From assembly GCA_021018815.1 (NCBI GenBank), contig JAITYX010000047.1, forward strand, positions 1,550,001-1,614,000: a stretch of 64,000 nucleotides of DNA. Reading direction: 5' to 3'. Made by a program: the position numbers and the translations under genes. The notes beneath the pieces are model-generated. The model saw only the letters and a program-made list of their open reading frames with translations, ran no database searches and had not been told where the DNA came from. Of the stretch, positions 24,001-33,916 are shown in pieces. The stretch comes from Talinum fruticosum (taxonomy: Eukaryota; Streptophyta; Magnoliopsida; Caryophyllales; Talinaceae). The first letter of the stretch is position 1; each line of letters starts with the position of its first letter.

Positions 24001-27000
24001 ATACCAAATAACACCATCATATGATCAACATAATAAGACGTAGCCCTAATAAATCACAGTATATGATGTTTTACTACCCTTTCTTACACCTCCAAAGAAA
24101 AGCAAACACTTCAATATCTTTTACGAGTGTAATACACCTCAACCTGATCTGCACATTGAGAACAAGAAACTGGACACAACCACATGGAGATGGACAAGAA
24201 AAGAAGCTACAAACTCCTGGTATTTGTTCAAACATGGGCATATTATTTAACATTAAGTTTCATTAGTCATGACAACATAAACTAAACCCATGAAGAGTCG
24301 GAAACATTGTTCAAACATGGGCATATTGTTTAGCATTAAGTAAGCTAATATAATGAAGTTGAAAGAGGCCTGCCCAACAGGACTCTTAATGCGAAATCCC
24401 TCTTAATTTGTTCCAAGGCCTAAAACGAACCCCTTTAATGCATGAATCCCTCCTTAAAGTTCATAGTCATACTGATTAGAACTAATTAATACCCACCCAT
24501 ATGGCGATATAAAAAATATAAGTGCAACAGCCTATGCCAAATTCAGAAATCATCAACATAAAATCTAATTTTGGATGAAAACTCACATTTGTTTGGTCCC
24601 AAAGAAGTAGACAAGAACTTTTTTCCAATCAGATGAGTAGCCCCATTTCTCCGGCTCACTTACCTAACAACAAGCAAACAAGCACACAACTATGAGATAT
24701 AGAAAAACACCATGCCACTACGATTGTAAGTCATAGAGCCCGTGCATAATCCAGGCACGAGTAAAAGAATGACCTAAGCAGTTATTAACAAGAGCAACAA
24801 AAGAAGCAGATATAGAAAACACAACATTATTTAATACATTTCTGGCAGCAAAAGATGGCACAAAACCTAAGCACACACGATGATAAAGACTACATCATGC
24901 AGTTGCCAAATAGAAAGAGAAAGACCACAATATCCACTCTCCATGCACTCACTTGCTAACGTCTAACACTTTGCTAACGAAAGAATTGGTGTATTTCTTC
25001 TATTGTCTAGATTAACTTGGCAAGTAATCTTGAGTTCACACAACATTATATCGAAGTCTAAAACTGACATTGGCTTGGTTTGCTTCTCAACAACATATTT
25101 ACTCACTCTTTCATGATCATAATCCTCATATCCACCACCCAGAGAAAATAATAGAGAATATCAGTTCACATCAAAATGGATCTAAGCACGCTGTCTGAAA
25201 ATGCAAAAAGCAAACTGAATAGTTCTACAATATAAAGGCTCTCCAGAGATTAGAGTAATGCTAAATGATAGAACCAAAACACAGATTTCCCCTCTCTAAG
25301 ATAGTTGTACATATTTGCATATATTTATTGAGTGCAATATACTTAGACATGGTATTACTATCTCCCTAAGCTAATAACAATGTTCCATCCCCTTGTAACT
25401 CTACAAGTTACAGTTCTTGATAGTTGACTTGCTGACTAACTACAACCCCGCAATGATAACTTCACAAACAAATAAATCCTGTCACTTAATGTCTATTCAC
25501 AATTCACGATATCGCCTTTATTTATATAAATCACACTGCACACAGATCTGGTAGTACACTAGCTAACATTACCAGGTAGAAAACATCATAGTAAAACCAA
25601 TCAGAAATTTTGACATACGCCCTCCTGAAGATGACGACGTGCACAAGTCTTAAGCATACACAAACCTACACTCACAAATAAATTGAAGAGAAGCTATTTA
25701 GGACAGACTCTAAATTCAAAATACACTCTGGGCCCTAACAATTCCTTCCTCAAGCCTTGGACCTTTACTACAGGTCAACAATCTCAAAACAAGCCAAATA
25801 CTGATCATGCATCTTCTGGATTGACAACTGATGCAGTGCAAGAGCATTCACATCTCTGAGTTTGAGGTGATCAGCAGAGCTTAAGGAAAAACAGCATAGC
25901 ACATAAATGCTTTCCTATGTAAGCAACAATGTCATTTGTTTCATTTACCTATCGTTTATTCAAAAACCACTCCATTGGGACAAACTACCTGTAAGGTATT
26001 TCTCAATACCATATGCTATTGATGATAAGATCATTAGCTTAGTAGGACACCCGGCTTAATCCTCGTGCTTACTATATATTGAGTATCATATTCCATCATA
26101 CAAACCAGCTATAAATTGAAATCCTAATGCACTATACCAAAACACCTCAGAAGTTCCTTTGACAATTATGCCATTTGAATCACCTAACCAATGCAGAAGC
26201 CAAATTCTCATAATAGTCTGACTAATCTCCTATACCCAGAGATGCTCATGCAGTCAAAGATTCATTGATAGAGTACACATTCAAAAGGAAGATTTGTGGC
26301 CAAGACAATCATGGTCAGTCCTAAACCCATTAAACAACTCATATCTAGATAAATCCACTCCGATGGAACCACGCGATCAGTATAAAAGGGCCACCGGGAC
26401 AATAGATCAGAAAAAGGGGAAAGAAGAAACTTCCTTGACACACAAATCCCTGACCAGGTGGCTCCTCTTCCTAAGTCTGCCTAATTCCAACTAAATATGT
26501 GGTCACCGCTTACCATGGCCCCTCTCCCATGGAAGCTCTACCTCAAACTACAAAAGCCCCAGCAACTAGCTATGACACAATTCTGTCAACAGATTTCCAG
26601 AGTTTGGACCATTAACAGACATCCCAAAAGCAAAATTCATCTTATGTAAGCCGGTTCAGCCCCTCCGCTTGAAAAAATGAAGTACGATGCAAATGATAAG
26701 CACTCATCTTTTCATATAAGCCCGTCCTACCGGAGTTCTCTAAACAAGAAATTATGAAGATATCGTCACAAAAACTAAGGGTTACGACCGATCCATCAAT
26801 AACTAAAACCTTAGAACTTAATAAAACAGACAGGAGATCCTAAATCCGAACGAAACAGCAAAGAGCATCAAAGCAACACGTTGAAACCCTAAGAAGAAAG
26901 GGTCTCGACCGAAACAACAAACCAAAGCTAAGTAACATACCGTTGCCGGCCATGCCGGAAAACCTTTGACCTTAGCAAGAACAAGATCACCGACCTTCCA

Positions 27001-27069
27001 CTGTCGGCGAGCGGCGGCGGCGGCGGCAGCGGCGGCTTTGCTAGCCCCCTTCTTTCGACTCGGCGCCAT
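6902..27069 (-). CDS. HUA2: HUA2-like protein (PWWP and CID/RPR domain), whole gene
   Basis: This is a nuclear protein of the HUA2/ENHANCER OF AG-4 family. In Arabidopsis, HUA2 promotes AGAMOUS pre-mRNA processing and expression of FLC-type floral repressors. The recognition rests on the N-terminal PWWP domain (KVKGFPAWPAT, then SEPEKWGYSSDWKKVLVYFF, then AFCNPADVEEF), the region around GRATRIAVDC and RVDLFFLVDSIAQ with VLRLWLDRRILPDSI (RPR/CID, expected to contact the Pol II CTD), the conserved FQLPGFCMPRML segment, an eleven-proline run and a Pro/Gly/Tyr-rich tail. With about ten coding exons the product would be around 1,450 residues, close to the Arabidopsis length of about 1,390. The start at 27069 is the first codon before the conserved N-terminus. 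As given, the frame breaks at 15862-15866 and 14724-14726, and probably twice in the last exon. Read literally it stops after 112 codons at 15777-15779. The three largest introns hold TE debris. Confidence 0.93.
7228..7621 (-). CDS. HUA2: HUA2-like exon 9 (Pro/Tyr-rich)
   Basis: 394 nt from TTGCAG|AGTATG to CATG|GTAAGA. It encodes SMQETMVSRPPAPGVHHPMP and a long disordered region rich in Pro, Tyr, Gln and Gly (for example DGWGYSRPPFHG), as in the C-terminal part of HUA2 proteins. Confidence 0.9.
7897..7918 (+). other. G-quadruplex-type run in HUA2-like intron
   Basis: GGGAGGGGTGGGGTGGGGTG plus GG gives five G-tracts separated by single bases. It lies in the intron between exons 8 and 9, with the G-rich strand opposite to the transcript. 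Confidence 0.85.
8016..8475 (-). CDS. HUA2: HUA2-like exon 8 (conserved linker and poly-Pro)
   Basis: 460 nt from CATTCAG|CAAT to AAT|GTATGT. It begins with the family hallmark NSSFQLPGFCMPRML and continues through an acidic stretch (KEEDDGSDSDGGSFE) to a proline-rich end with eleven consecutive prolines before LVSHPSTAPH. Both boundaries are in phase. Confidence 0.93.
8801..9418. mobile_element. MITE, probably hAT-type, in HUA2-like intron
   Basis: Imperfect terminal inverted repeats: GGCCCTGTTTGCCAAA at left against GACCCCTGTTTGGTAGC (complement of the right end). Subterminal TTAGCTGTTTGACTT blocks are also inverted. The middle is strongly AT-rich and non-coding. The target duplication is unclear. 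Confidence 0.7.
9690..10807 (+). mobile_element. Degenerate LINE, ORF1 only, with 3' tail
   Basis: The piece at about 9700-9830 resembles the DUF4283 domain of plant LINE ORF1 (LPHAWSKENLEIVLDKWG). At about 10380-10560 it resembles the acidic C-terminal end of ORF1 (EANEAWEVCKKAGH). A LINE-like 3'UTR follows directly and ends TTAATGAAAAAAAAAAACA near 10790-10807. Endonuclease and RT are absent. It lies antisense within a HUA2-like intron. Short matching flanks (TGGTATTAA near 9662 and AGGTATCAA near 10807) could be a decayed target duplication. Confidence 0.65.
12217..12398 (-). CDS. HUA2: HUA2-like exon 7 (end of CID)
   Basis: 182 nt from TGTCAG|GTATTA to GGAAG|GTAACT. It encodes VLRLWLDRRILPDSIILQHI, then a Ser/Arg-rich piece and MEGMLVDEYG. 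Phase 2 at its end fits exon 8 exactly. Confidence 0.93.
12399..12511 (-). other. GC-AG intron
   Basis: The donor reads AAG|GCAAGA, which matches the strong consensus of the minor GC-AG class. The acceptor is TTTTATGTCAG. Exons 6 and 7 join in phase only with this GC donor, giving CLK-VLRLW as in the family. Confidence 0.88.
12512..12624 (-). CDS. HUA2: HUA2-like exon 6 (CID), tandem-duplicated 3' splice site
   Basis: 113 nt from ATCCAG|GTGAAG to TTTGAAG. It encodes EVGSTYISAVKETLVRML, an Ala-rich stretch and GREN RRQCLK. The acceptor and the first exon bases are copied 58 bp upstream. The donor is GC (AAG|GCAAGA), not GT. Confidence 0.92.
12594..12709 (-). repeat. 58-bp tandem duplication across intron/exon border
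   Basis: Copies at 12594-12651 and 12652-12709 share ACAGCTGAGATATA, GTACTACCAACTTCACCTGG and CAAATAATAATT with about five differences. Each contains the 3' splice site and the first 28 bases or so of exon 6. The real exon uses the copy nearer its body; the other copy lies in the intron. Confidence 0.95.
12792..12900 (-). CDS. HUA2: HUA2-like exon 5 (CID)
   Basis: 109 nt from GTGTAG| to AAAG|GTATT. It encodes VVELIVLYLEKESSLYKRVD and FFLVDSIAQHSRGLK, matching the helical core of the RPR/CID domain that binds phosphorylated Pol II CTD. Confidence 0.92.
13115..13606 (-). CDS. HUA2: HUA2-like exon 4 (start of CID region)
   Basis: It encodes CEPVEEVLNTSK or PVEEVLNTSK, depending on the acceptor (13613 or 13606), then Ser/His-rich sequence and the conserved LTLGSLTRTKESIGRATRIA. 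It ends GCTGAC|GTAGGT at phase 0. The 114- or 123-nt gap to exon 3 is itself an open frame with no stop, so the splice could be optional. Confidence 0.8.
13607..13729 (-). other. Stop-free short intron, exitron-like
   Basis: Either GT-AG choice (13614-13727 or 13607-13729) gives a length divisible by three with no in-frame stop. The read-through peptide is hydrophobic (LLCVFSITYFVSFV...), unlike the acidic/serine-rich flanks, and the DNA is AT-rich, so an intron is more likely than coding sequence. Confidence 0.7.
13730..15909 (-). CDS. HUA2: HUA2-like exon 3 (PWWP end and long low-complexity region)
   Basis: The acceptor CACGCAG| at 15910 joins in phase to give IAFCNPADVEEFTEE. Family sequence then requires an AAA AAA CAA run, but only five A are present (15862-15866), so the frame slips before QSLLGKRHGRSSDFV. 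From there the frame is open to 14712, with a basic stretch (KKVSVQRSRSSSK) and a nuclear-localisation-like KRARVRMGK. A second slip at CCC 14724-14726 leads into VDESIAGSPTENC and a Ser/Asp-rich region. The 3' end is at 13728 or 13730, depending on the donor chosen. Confidence 0.85.
17350..17715 (+). mobile_element. LINE 3'-end fragment in intron
   Basis: A short frame contains NWVHGIWKTIPLVV, which resembles the tryptophan-rich C-terminal part of plant LINE ORF2. It is followed by non-coding sequence and an A-rich tail (AACACAATAAAAAAAG). It is heavily decayed and 5'-truncated. Confidence 0.45.
20709..20825. repeat. Short direct repeat, two copies
   Basis: TATGATAACATGAATAAAAT followed by CCAAATCCATA at 20709 recurs at about 20788 as TATGATAGCATGAATAAGAT followed by CCAAATCCATA. 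No function is evident. Confidence 0.7.
21068..21093. repeat. (GA)n microsatellite
   Basis: About thirteen AG units in intron 2 of the HUA2-like gene. Confidence 0.95.
24587..24663 (-). CDS. HUA2: HUA2-like exon 2 (second part of PWWP)
   Basis: 77 nt between TTGTTAG| and AT|GTGAGT. It encodes VSEPEKWGYSSDWKKVLVYF followed by FGTKQ, the PWWP beta-barrel core, and ends two bases into the next codon. No other signal within kilobases matches, so this small exon is well fixed. Confidence 0.93.
24664..26940 (-). other. HUA2-like intron 1 (2.3 kb)
   Basis: AT-rich intron between the two halves of the PWWP-coding sequence, with no repeat or reading frame that I recognise. Confidence 0.85.
26941..27069 (-). 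CDS. HUA2: HUA2-like exon 1 (start, poly-Ala, first half of PWWP)
   Basis: 43 codons. It opens with MAPSRKKGASK, then nine alanines encoded by GCC/GCT-type repeats, then QWKVGDLVLAKVKGFPAWPAT. The donor is CAACG|GTATG, phase 0. The alanine run is longer than I would expect and is a natural site of length variation. Confidence 0.93.
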
Positions 27070-27640
27070 GGAAGGACCTTCCGATCGAAGAACACACCAA
27101 AGAAAAGAAAAGCTCTATGTCATACGTTCAGCAGAAAACCAAAATTAAGGAAGAGGGCAACTTCTGGATTCCGCAATTGGATGTTGCCGGCGTTGCCACT
27201 CGCCTTGGAGAAAGCGAAGCGAGCAACTTGACAGTCTCTAGGGTTTCCAGCCGCCAATGAGCTCGGCAAAATCCCAGGCATTGAAGGACCAAAATCGCCG
27301 AGATTTGGAGAGAGAGAAAGAGGGGAAATGCTTGCAATTTGCAGTCAGTGATGATTGAGAGGGGGAGCAGAGCCAGAGAAGGAAGGGAAGGAGACAGGGA
27401 GTGACTGCGGTTGCAGATAACCCTAAACAAGAAAGAAGGGGGGCAGAGAGAGAGAGAGGGTGGCTGCCTATGGGGCACCGAGTTTTGTGAAATTTTTCGA
27501 GAGGCAAAAGGGACGAGAGAGAAGGATTGGAGTTGAGTGGGGGTATTGTATTGGGAAGAATGGGGAGATGCTAACTTGCACCGCGGTGGGATAAGCCAAT
27601 GTTATTGCTATGTGGAGGGTACCAACTTTGTATCTACTGC
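27070..27640 (-). promoter_or_regulatory. HUA2-like 5' leader and proximal promoter
   Basis: On the minus strand, CT-rich tracts (complements of GAGAGAGAGAGAG near 27447 and GGAGAGAGAGAAAG near 27308) precede the start codon, as in many plant leaders. A TATATAA box candidate lies at 27662-27668 on the minus strand, which would give a leader of about 560 nt. That leader would contain an upstream ATG at 27478 opening a 116-codon frame. There is no direct evidence for the start site. Confidence 0.35.
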
Positions 27641-28289
27641 TCAACTCATTTCTACTGGTCATTATATATGAAAGAAAGGATTTTGTTTCAAAAAGGTATA
27701 CACCCCTGGCGAGAGAAAGTAGAGAGAGATTCTCTCAGTTTTTCAAAAAAAAAAAAATTCTTTTCGCCTTCTTACATAATTCCATCTTGTTTACTTTCTT
27801 CTATCAATCTATCCATCTCCATTTATCTTGGTTTTGTAATCTTCAGCCTTTGTTCCAATTTAGTTTCATTGAGATTCATTGGTAATGACTGGATGGATAA
27901 TCGGTATTAATTAAGTGTCATTTTCTTTATGACAAGGTTGACTTCAACTCAATCATCTTGTCCGGCTTTTCAAACTCTTTAGTCAATTGTTCAATTGCTA
28001 CCATCATATTATTGTTAAGAAACTCGGATGATGCTATCATCGATGGATATAGGAATAGTATAGAATGGTGGTTGAAGATTTATTGCAATTTCGAGGAAGG
28101 GTTTAAGGGCGTTGGTCTCTAGAAGGTGGTTATACATCATCTCAAATGTCTAGTCCGATGCTCGTTTAGGGGTGTGCAAGAGTTGTAGGGTTTGAAGGGT
28201 TTCATCTTTTAGTTTAATGCCTAACTACCCTTATGGCGTTCTAGTTTCCTTATTTATTTCCCTTTGTTTAGAGGGATTAGTTGAGTTTA
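27641..28289. other. Intergenic, no gene seen
   Basis: AT-rich DNA with an A13 run near 27748. It may include the 5'UTR of the LINE that follows, but no boundary is visible. Confidence 0.4.
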
Positions 28290-31200
28290 TTTCTTATTCT
28301 ATCCACTCATAGTCCGGTGGCCTTACCATTTATAGTTAAGCCTTCCATTTTTTCAGCTACCATTTTTAGACTTCCTACAAACATCATTGCTTTTTTCTAC
28401 TCTGTCTCCATGCATAACTCTAACCCATCCACAAATGTTTTCTACCCTCGTACTTCGACTCGTGTTTCATTTATGGAGTTTGATCTTCTAGCTAACGGAT
28501 GGTGGGCTCTTGCTCTGTTGGGAAAGATCTTTGATTCCAAGCAATGGTCGATAGCGAAAATTCAACAAGTAATTGATACTCATTGGACGACAAGAGAAGG
28601 GTGCAAGTTTCATCTTTTGGTGAGTTTTTCCTTTTTAGTGCAACAACCTTGAGGACAAGGAAGAATTAGTCGTTATAAAGCATGTTTCACTTGCAAAGGT
28701 TATTTGCTTGTGCTCAAACCTTCCCAACTTGATATGTGCCCACAAAGTCTTGACTTCGATAATATAGGGATGTGGGTTTAACTAGAGGGAATTCCATTCA
28801 GTTATAGGATTTCCTAAGTGGCTTTAAGTCTAGGAGGAGTTTTCAATGAAGTATTGGATCTCGGATTTCATGAAGGGAAGGATATTGTGAACCCTAATAT
28901 GAGACTCAAAGTCAAGGCTAATTTGAAAGAGCCTTTAATCCCGTGGGTTTTTGTTGAGGATAACAAAGAGGAGCCTTTCCGGATTTTTTTAGAGATGATT
29001 ATCTATTTAAAATATGTACGAAGTGTGGAAGAGTGGGGCACAAGAATACTCTTTGTAGAAAGGGCGATGAATCTATAATGAGAGATTTTGATAAGCTCAT
29101 GTCCGGGTTAGAAAGTAAAGGTTTCATCTTGCTCTGTGAAGGAGAGAATTTTACTCCAACAAAATTTGAGCGTTTACGCCTACATATCAATTCTTGACTA
29201 CTAGGGTGAATTTGGGTTGAGTGGTCAATCCAGGTTTCAATTATGGTAGTCCTGTTAGGGCAAAGTTTGTTAAGGAAGATGGGCGGGTCACTAAGGTGAG
29301 TTTAGAAAGAGTGGGAGCATTGATCCCAGTAGGAGCTAGTAGTCGGCTAAATCACAGTTCATAGACCATTGGAAGAATTCAGCATCCATCATGCTAATAT
29401 CTTTTCACGGATTCAACATCATCATGGTGGGGAGCAAGTTTAGATCTAGGGAACACAACAAGATCTTCCTAGGGCAACGGGAACAGATGTAGTGAGGCCT
29501 AGCCAATCATTGCAGGGGACTTTACAACCACATATTCATCTTGTAATCCAACTTGGATTGAATTGAGATGATTTGAACAGTACAGAGAGGCCCTAGCACT
29601 CAACGACAATGCGGGAATAGATATGGATATGGTGGAATAGGGTCAACAAGTTCCGCACGACCAAAATATGGATATCTCGCACAATATTGGGCCTTCACAA
29701 CATTCTTTTTGTGATACACATCCTAATCCTAGTTAAGCATTTCAAGTATTCCTTATTTACCAAATCAAGTAATGGACTAATTATCCTCTTCTCATAATAT
29801 CCAGGCCTTTCTACTTTCCTTCTCTTATTCATTTCTTCCTGAGTCAATCAACAACTTGGTTAAGAGTTTTAACCTCTATCTACTATAAATAACCCGACCC
29901 TCCAACACATTCAGGAACATACTACCCATCCCTTCCTTGTTTAAGAGTTTTCAAGTCACATTCCCTTTTTCACAATAATTTTTGAAGAGTACTCCAGTGA
30001 GGATCTTTTGTCTCTAGACAAGGACATGGATTTAGTCCTAGAGCAATGTTGAACAATAATGATGTCTTAGTTACTTCTTCGGAAGAGGAAAATTGGCCAC
30101 CTATGGTTGTGAGGAATGAAGGAGCTGAATCGGGGAAATACTGAGGTATGTCCCAGATGTAGGGCGATAAGTTCTAATAACAAACAACGAGCTACGGTTA
30201 CTCTTTCGAACAATGTTGATGCTGATGAGGTCAAGCCGCGAGAGAAGAGGGACCTCCGGAGGAATGAGGAGAAGCCTTAGCAAACTCACTCTAGGAAGTA
30301 TTAGAGATAATCTATTCAAGAACGCTATAGAAGGTGGAGTGAAGAGGAAAGCTAACTCATTACCATAATTTAGGAGTGCTTTTTAGGAGGCTTTTCGTGA
30401 AGAGTAAGAAATCAACTCGGAACTAGTTACTAACTTGGGAAGGATTGGTAGTAAGAGGAGAAGACAGGAGCATGCTGATGAGGGTACTAGTGGTGGTGTA
30501 CAAGTAAAGTAGAACACTCGTGAAGAGGGGCTAACTAAGGGAGCGACCATAGGAGCCGATCGTAGAAAAGGTGTCCTGGAGGCTACCAATGAAAAGCCTT
30601 CGAATCAAGAATGAAGATTTCTGCTCGGAATTATAGGGGCTTGGGGAGGCGGACGACCCTACAATTCCAGCCATTAAGTGGATTGCTCGCAATCACAACG
30701 CTAGTATTATGTGTCTTTTTGAAACATTGCAAGAGCCATGTCCGGCCGGTAGTCGTCTCGGTTCTTTACATATAAATGTCATTTGTGGTGTTAGTTGTAG
30801 GTTGATCCGGGGGTATTGTTCTTCTAGTTAGGGAGTCGGTTTCGTTTCGGTTGTTGTATACAAAAACACTCTTGTACTTTATCGTATTAATGAAATAGGT
30901 TTCAAATAGTATTTTGGGTTAGTGTATGGATAAATATGATTGCTAAGGAGACATAACGGATCGATCACAACTTGGTTCTGCGTGGGACTTTAACCGAGAT
31001 AGACGGAGCGAGATGAAAAATTGGGAGATTCAAATAACATTTAAGGGTGGGAGCAATTTGTTCAATGGTAAACTCAATTGAATCTGGTTGATTTCTCGTT
31101 CATAGGGCCAAAGTTCACTTGGACAAACAACGGAAAAAGGGGATACAATCGTTGAAAGATTGGACGGAGCTCTTACTACTAAAGAATGGTGTCAAGATTT

Positions 31201-31778
31201 TACATGAGCTTTTGTGCAAAATCTCCCTATACGAGCATCCGATCATGGTCATATCATGTTAATAGCAAACGAGCATCTACTGGTGGAAGTAGCTCCATTA
31301 CAAAATTGAGGCTTGGTGTCTCCGAGTATTATGGGGTTTGTGAATTCATACAACAGATTTAGGCGGGAAATTCATAAAGTTAATTTATGAGCAATGTAAT
31401 CTAGGTCCGGATGGTGTAGTCCTGCAGGTGTTCTATTGGTAAGGATATCTCAATAGGGCTTCTTGACATTCCGAATACTGGAAATTTCTTGAAAAGATCA
31501 ATCTTACGGATATTGCGCTCATACTTAAAAAGGAAAATCCAATATAAATGAAAGACTTTAGACCCATTGGCCTTTGCAATGTGGTCTATAAAATAATCTC
31601 TAAGTGCTTGGTGAATAGATTAAGAGTAGTTATTAAAAACATAATTGGAGAATGTCATAATGCCTTTGTCCCGTGTCGAAACATAAAGGATAGTCTGTTT
31701 GTTGGCGCATGAACTCCTTTCCCAAATCAGCAAGAGCATAACAAGGAAGAAGATGGCAACAATTAAAGTTGATATGAG
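28290..31778 (+). mobile_element. Degenerate LINE (ORF1, endonuclease, start of RT)
   Basis: Plus-strand relic with domains in LINE order. The DUF4283-like ORF1 lies at about 28440-29080 (for example KIQQVIDTHWTTREGCKF), with a CCHC zinc knuckle near 29010 (CTKCGRVGHKNTLC, one frame off the preceding frame). A weak AP-endonuclease start near 30610 includes NYRGLGR. The beginning of the RT domain lies at about 31500-31778, with motifs DFRPIGLCNVVYKI and KVDM. Stops and shifts are frequent. The RT is cut at 31778 by a Tat/Ogre LTR; the rest of this RT is not in the window. Confidence 0.8.
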
Positions 31779-33764
31779 TGTAGACACCTAAAACGTGTCA
31801 TTCTTATCTCTTTTATTTACGTATTTTATTTTGTTGGCCCGGTGATGAAATCCTAGTCCTGTTTGTGAATTTGGATCACGATCGGTATTTGATTGGTGTA
31901 ACGGAAGCTAGAGAACTACAAAAACCCTTAGCACAAAAAGTAAACCTCTTTTTACTTTGGGTTGGTCCAAAATCCTTTTCTTCGGATGGTCCAAGCCTCG
32001 AGTTAACCCTCCGAGTCAATAATGACCGGCGTCGTGTATAAGGCCTTGTTGCACTCAAAACACTGCGTATCATCATCATCAACGTCCAACCAAGACATGG
32101 AACTAAACTTATCCGTATGACGTTGTATGGATGGGGCCACGTTTTATGGTAAGAATCGGTAAAATGCCGCATTTTGCTCTAAAACGTCCAACCGAGACAC
32201 CGAGCTTATTTTCACAAAACGTCACTTATGGCCGGCGCCGCATTTCGGGATTTTACCCCAAACGCCGCTTTTACCTCAAAGTTTAGCTGCAACACGGAAG
32301 GAAGCTAGAGCCCCGTACACGTAGTTTATGTCCGACGCCGCGCATCACGACACGATTCCCGAGATCCGATCCAAGCCTACTTTGGTCCGATTTTTTGTGA
32401 TTTTATTAGCCGATTTTCTGCTCATTTCGATCACTCGCTTAAGTTAAAATCGTAGGTCATTTGTGACCTAATCATTTCCTATAAATAGAGAGCTTAAACT
32501 CTCATTTGGGAGATGGCTACTTCCTATGCGTTATGCTTGCTAAAGTTTGATTAAGAGCTACCGAATATTCATTTATTTTGATCTCTTGGTCTCCTTTCAG
32601 CCTAATCCTCCCTACTCCATAGACATATAAACCCTAATACTCCATCAACCATGCACATCTTCTTACTTACCTTCATAAAAATTCACAAAAAGCCTCATAC
32701 GATTACCGCCGAAGTGCTTTAAGATTCGGTTCGAGATCCAAATCAGCCCGTGGGACAACCCGAGGCCGCCTAATTGGCCTTCAAACTACGGTTTATTTAA
32801 TTTTGTTATTTATCAATTTTGTTATTGTGGAGAAAGATGTAATCGCATTTAATTCCTCCCCTCCCGATGTAACCTTTTTATTTTCATTTTCATTTTCGTT
32901 TTCTTTTCTTTTTGTTTCTTTATCTTTCGTTTATTGCTTATATATATGATTTTATTGCTTTCGCTAGCATGCCTTGATTGTTTAAATTTTGTACCTTAAT
33001 ATGTCGTATGCATATCTTTAATGCATTATTTAAACACTCATCTCAAATTAGTAAAGATCGTCTTTTGACGGGCGGAATGGAATGGCTTATCCCTATGTTG
33101 TTTCGTACCCTCACCTCCGAATCTGGATTCACGGTTCTAGACCGATGGAGTCAATTTTAAACCTATTTCAAACTTAGTTTCCCCATACTAAGATTGGAAG
33201 AGTATTTCTTTATTCAAAATTTTGTTAATTTTTTTAAAAACAAACTAGCGACTCTGTTTTTCCTATTTATTTCTCCTGGATTGTTTCTCGGCATTTCGAC
33301 TAAAAAATAACAAAAAGGGGAGGGGGTTTAGATCTGATAGTCGGGGCATGGACCGAGACCGATCACCTCGGTCCGGGCCCATGGCTGGTGCCGCCAACCG
33401 TACTGCTGCGGCTCTCGCCGGCATTGGAGGGTCAATAGGTAAGGCTTCGGTCTAAGCTGGTGTTTTCACACCGGTTTGGCCCAAAAGCCCTACGACATAA
33501 TTAATTTAACCCTAATTTGTTTTATTTTTTAGTTAATGAAATAATATCCCAAGTTTCTAAAAATAATTCCTAAAATAAAATGATTAACAAAATCGCAATT
33601 CACTTTCACTTAATTTATTCCAAATACGATTATAAAAATCGAAATCTTAATAAGAGATTCATCCCCAATTTCAAAAATCAAATCATTTCCATCTTAAAAA
33701 AAAATCCCACCAATTTGTAGGGAAGCTCGGGCCCGATTTTTGGATGGAGTCCGTGGTTCCTACA
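31779..33764 (+). mobile_element. Tat/Ogre LTR (plus orientation), 5' LTR of element C
   Basis: Begins TGTAGACACCTAAAACG and ends GTGGTTCCTACA, immediately followed by a primer-binding site. At 1986 bp it is typical of this lineage. It aligns end to end with the minus-strand LTR at 39127-40872 and most of the one at 33917-35700. It is inserted in the RT codons of a LINE; the 5 bp before it are ATGAG. A TATA box lies at 32480-32487. Confidence 0.88.
32480..32487 (+). promoter_or_regulatory. LTR TATA box (element C)
   Basis: TATAAATAGAG, about 700 bp into the LTR. The same motif occurs at the equivalent place in the two minus-strand LTRs, which supports it as the U3 core promoter. Confidence 0.7.
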
Positions 33765-33783
33765 TGGCGACTCCGTTGGGGGC
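33765..33783 (+). other. Primer-binding site of element C
   Basis: TGGCGACTCCGTTGGGGGC directly follows the LTR end. Ogre-type elements use a related site, reported as complementary to a tRNA-Arg 3' end. About 130 bp of element 5'UTR follow before homology stops near 33900. Confidence 0.75.
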
Positions 33784-33916
33784 TATCACTTATTAAGAGG
33801 GCGAAACTTGAAAGTTTGAGTACTAAGTCTTCGTAATGTATTTACATTAGGCATCTTGCATTTAGGCAACCTCGAATATAGTGTTTTTAATATTGTTGGA
33901 CCTTTAGACTTCACCT

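Larger units (their letters stand above)
15910..24586 (-). other. HUA2-like intron 2 (8.7 kb)
   Basis: A very long intron between PWWP-coding exons. Recognisable contents are a LINE 3' fragment at about 17350-17715, a T23 run at about 19686-19708, a (GA)n microsatellite at 21068-21093, short direct repeats at 20709-20825, and two segments (21760-22650 and 23490-23720) with related GCGCCTTGGC/AAGGCGC-type ends that look like transposon debris. No host gene is evident. Confidence 0.85.

Noticed and set aside
6902..27069. Declaring the HUA2-like gene a pseudogene outright
   Set aside because: Exons, splice sites and conserved motifs are intact, and all breaks are one-base homopolymer losses. 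The same defect in the second gene favours sequence error.
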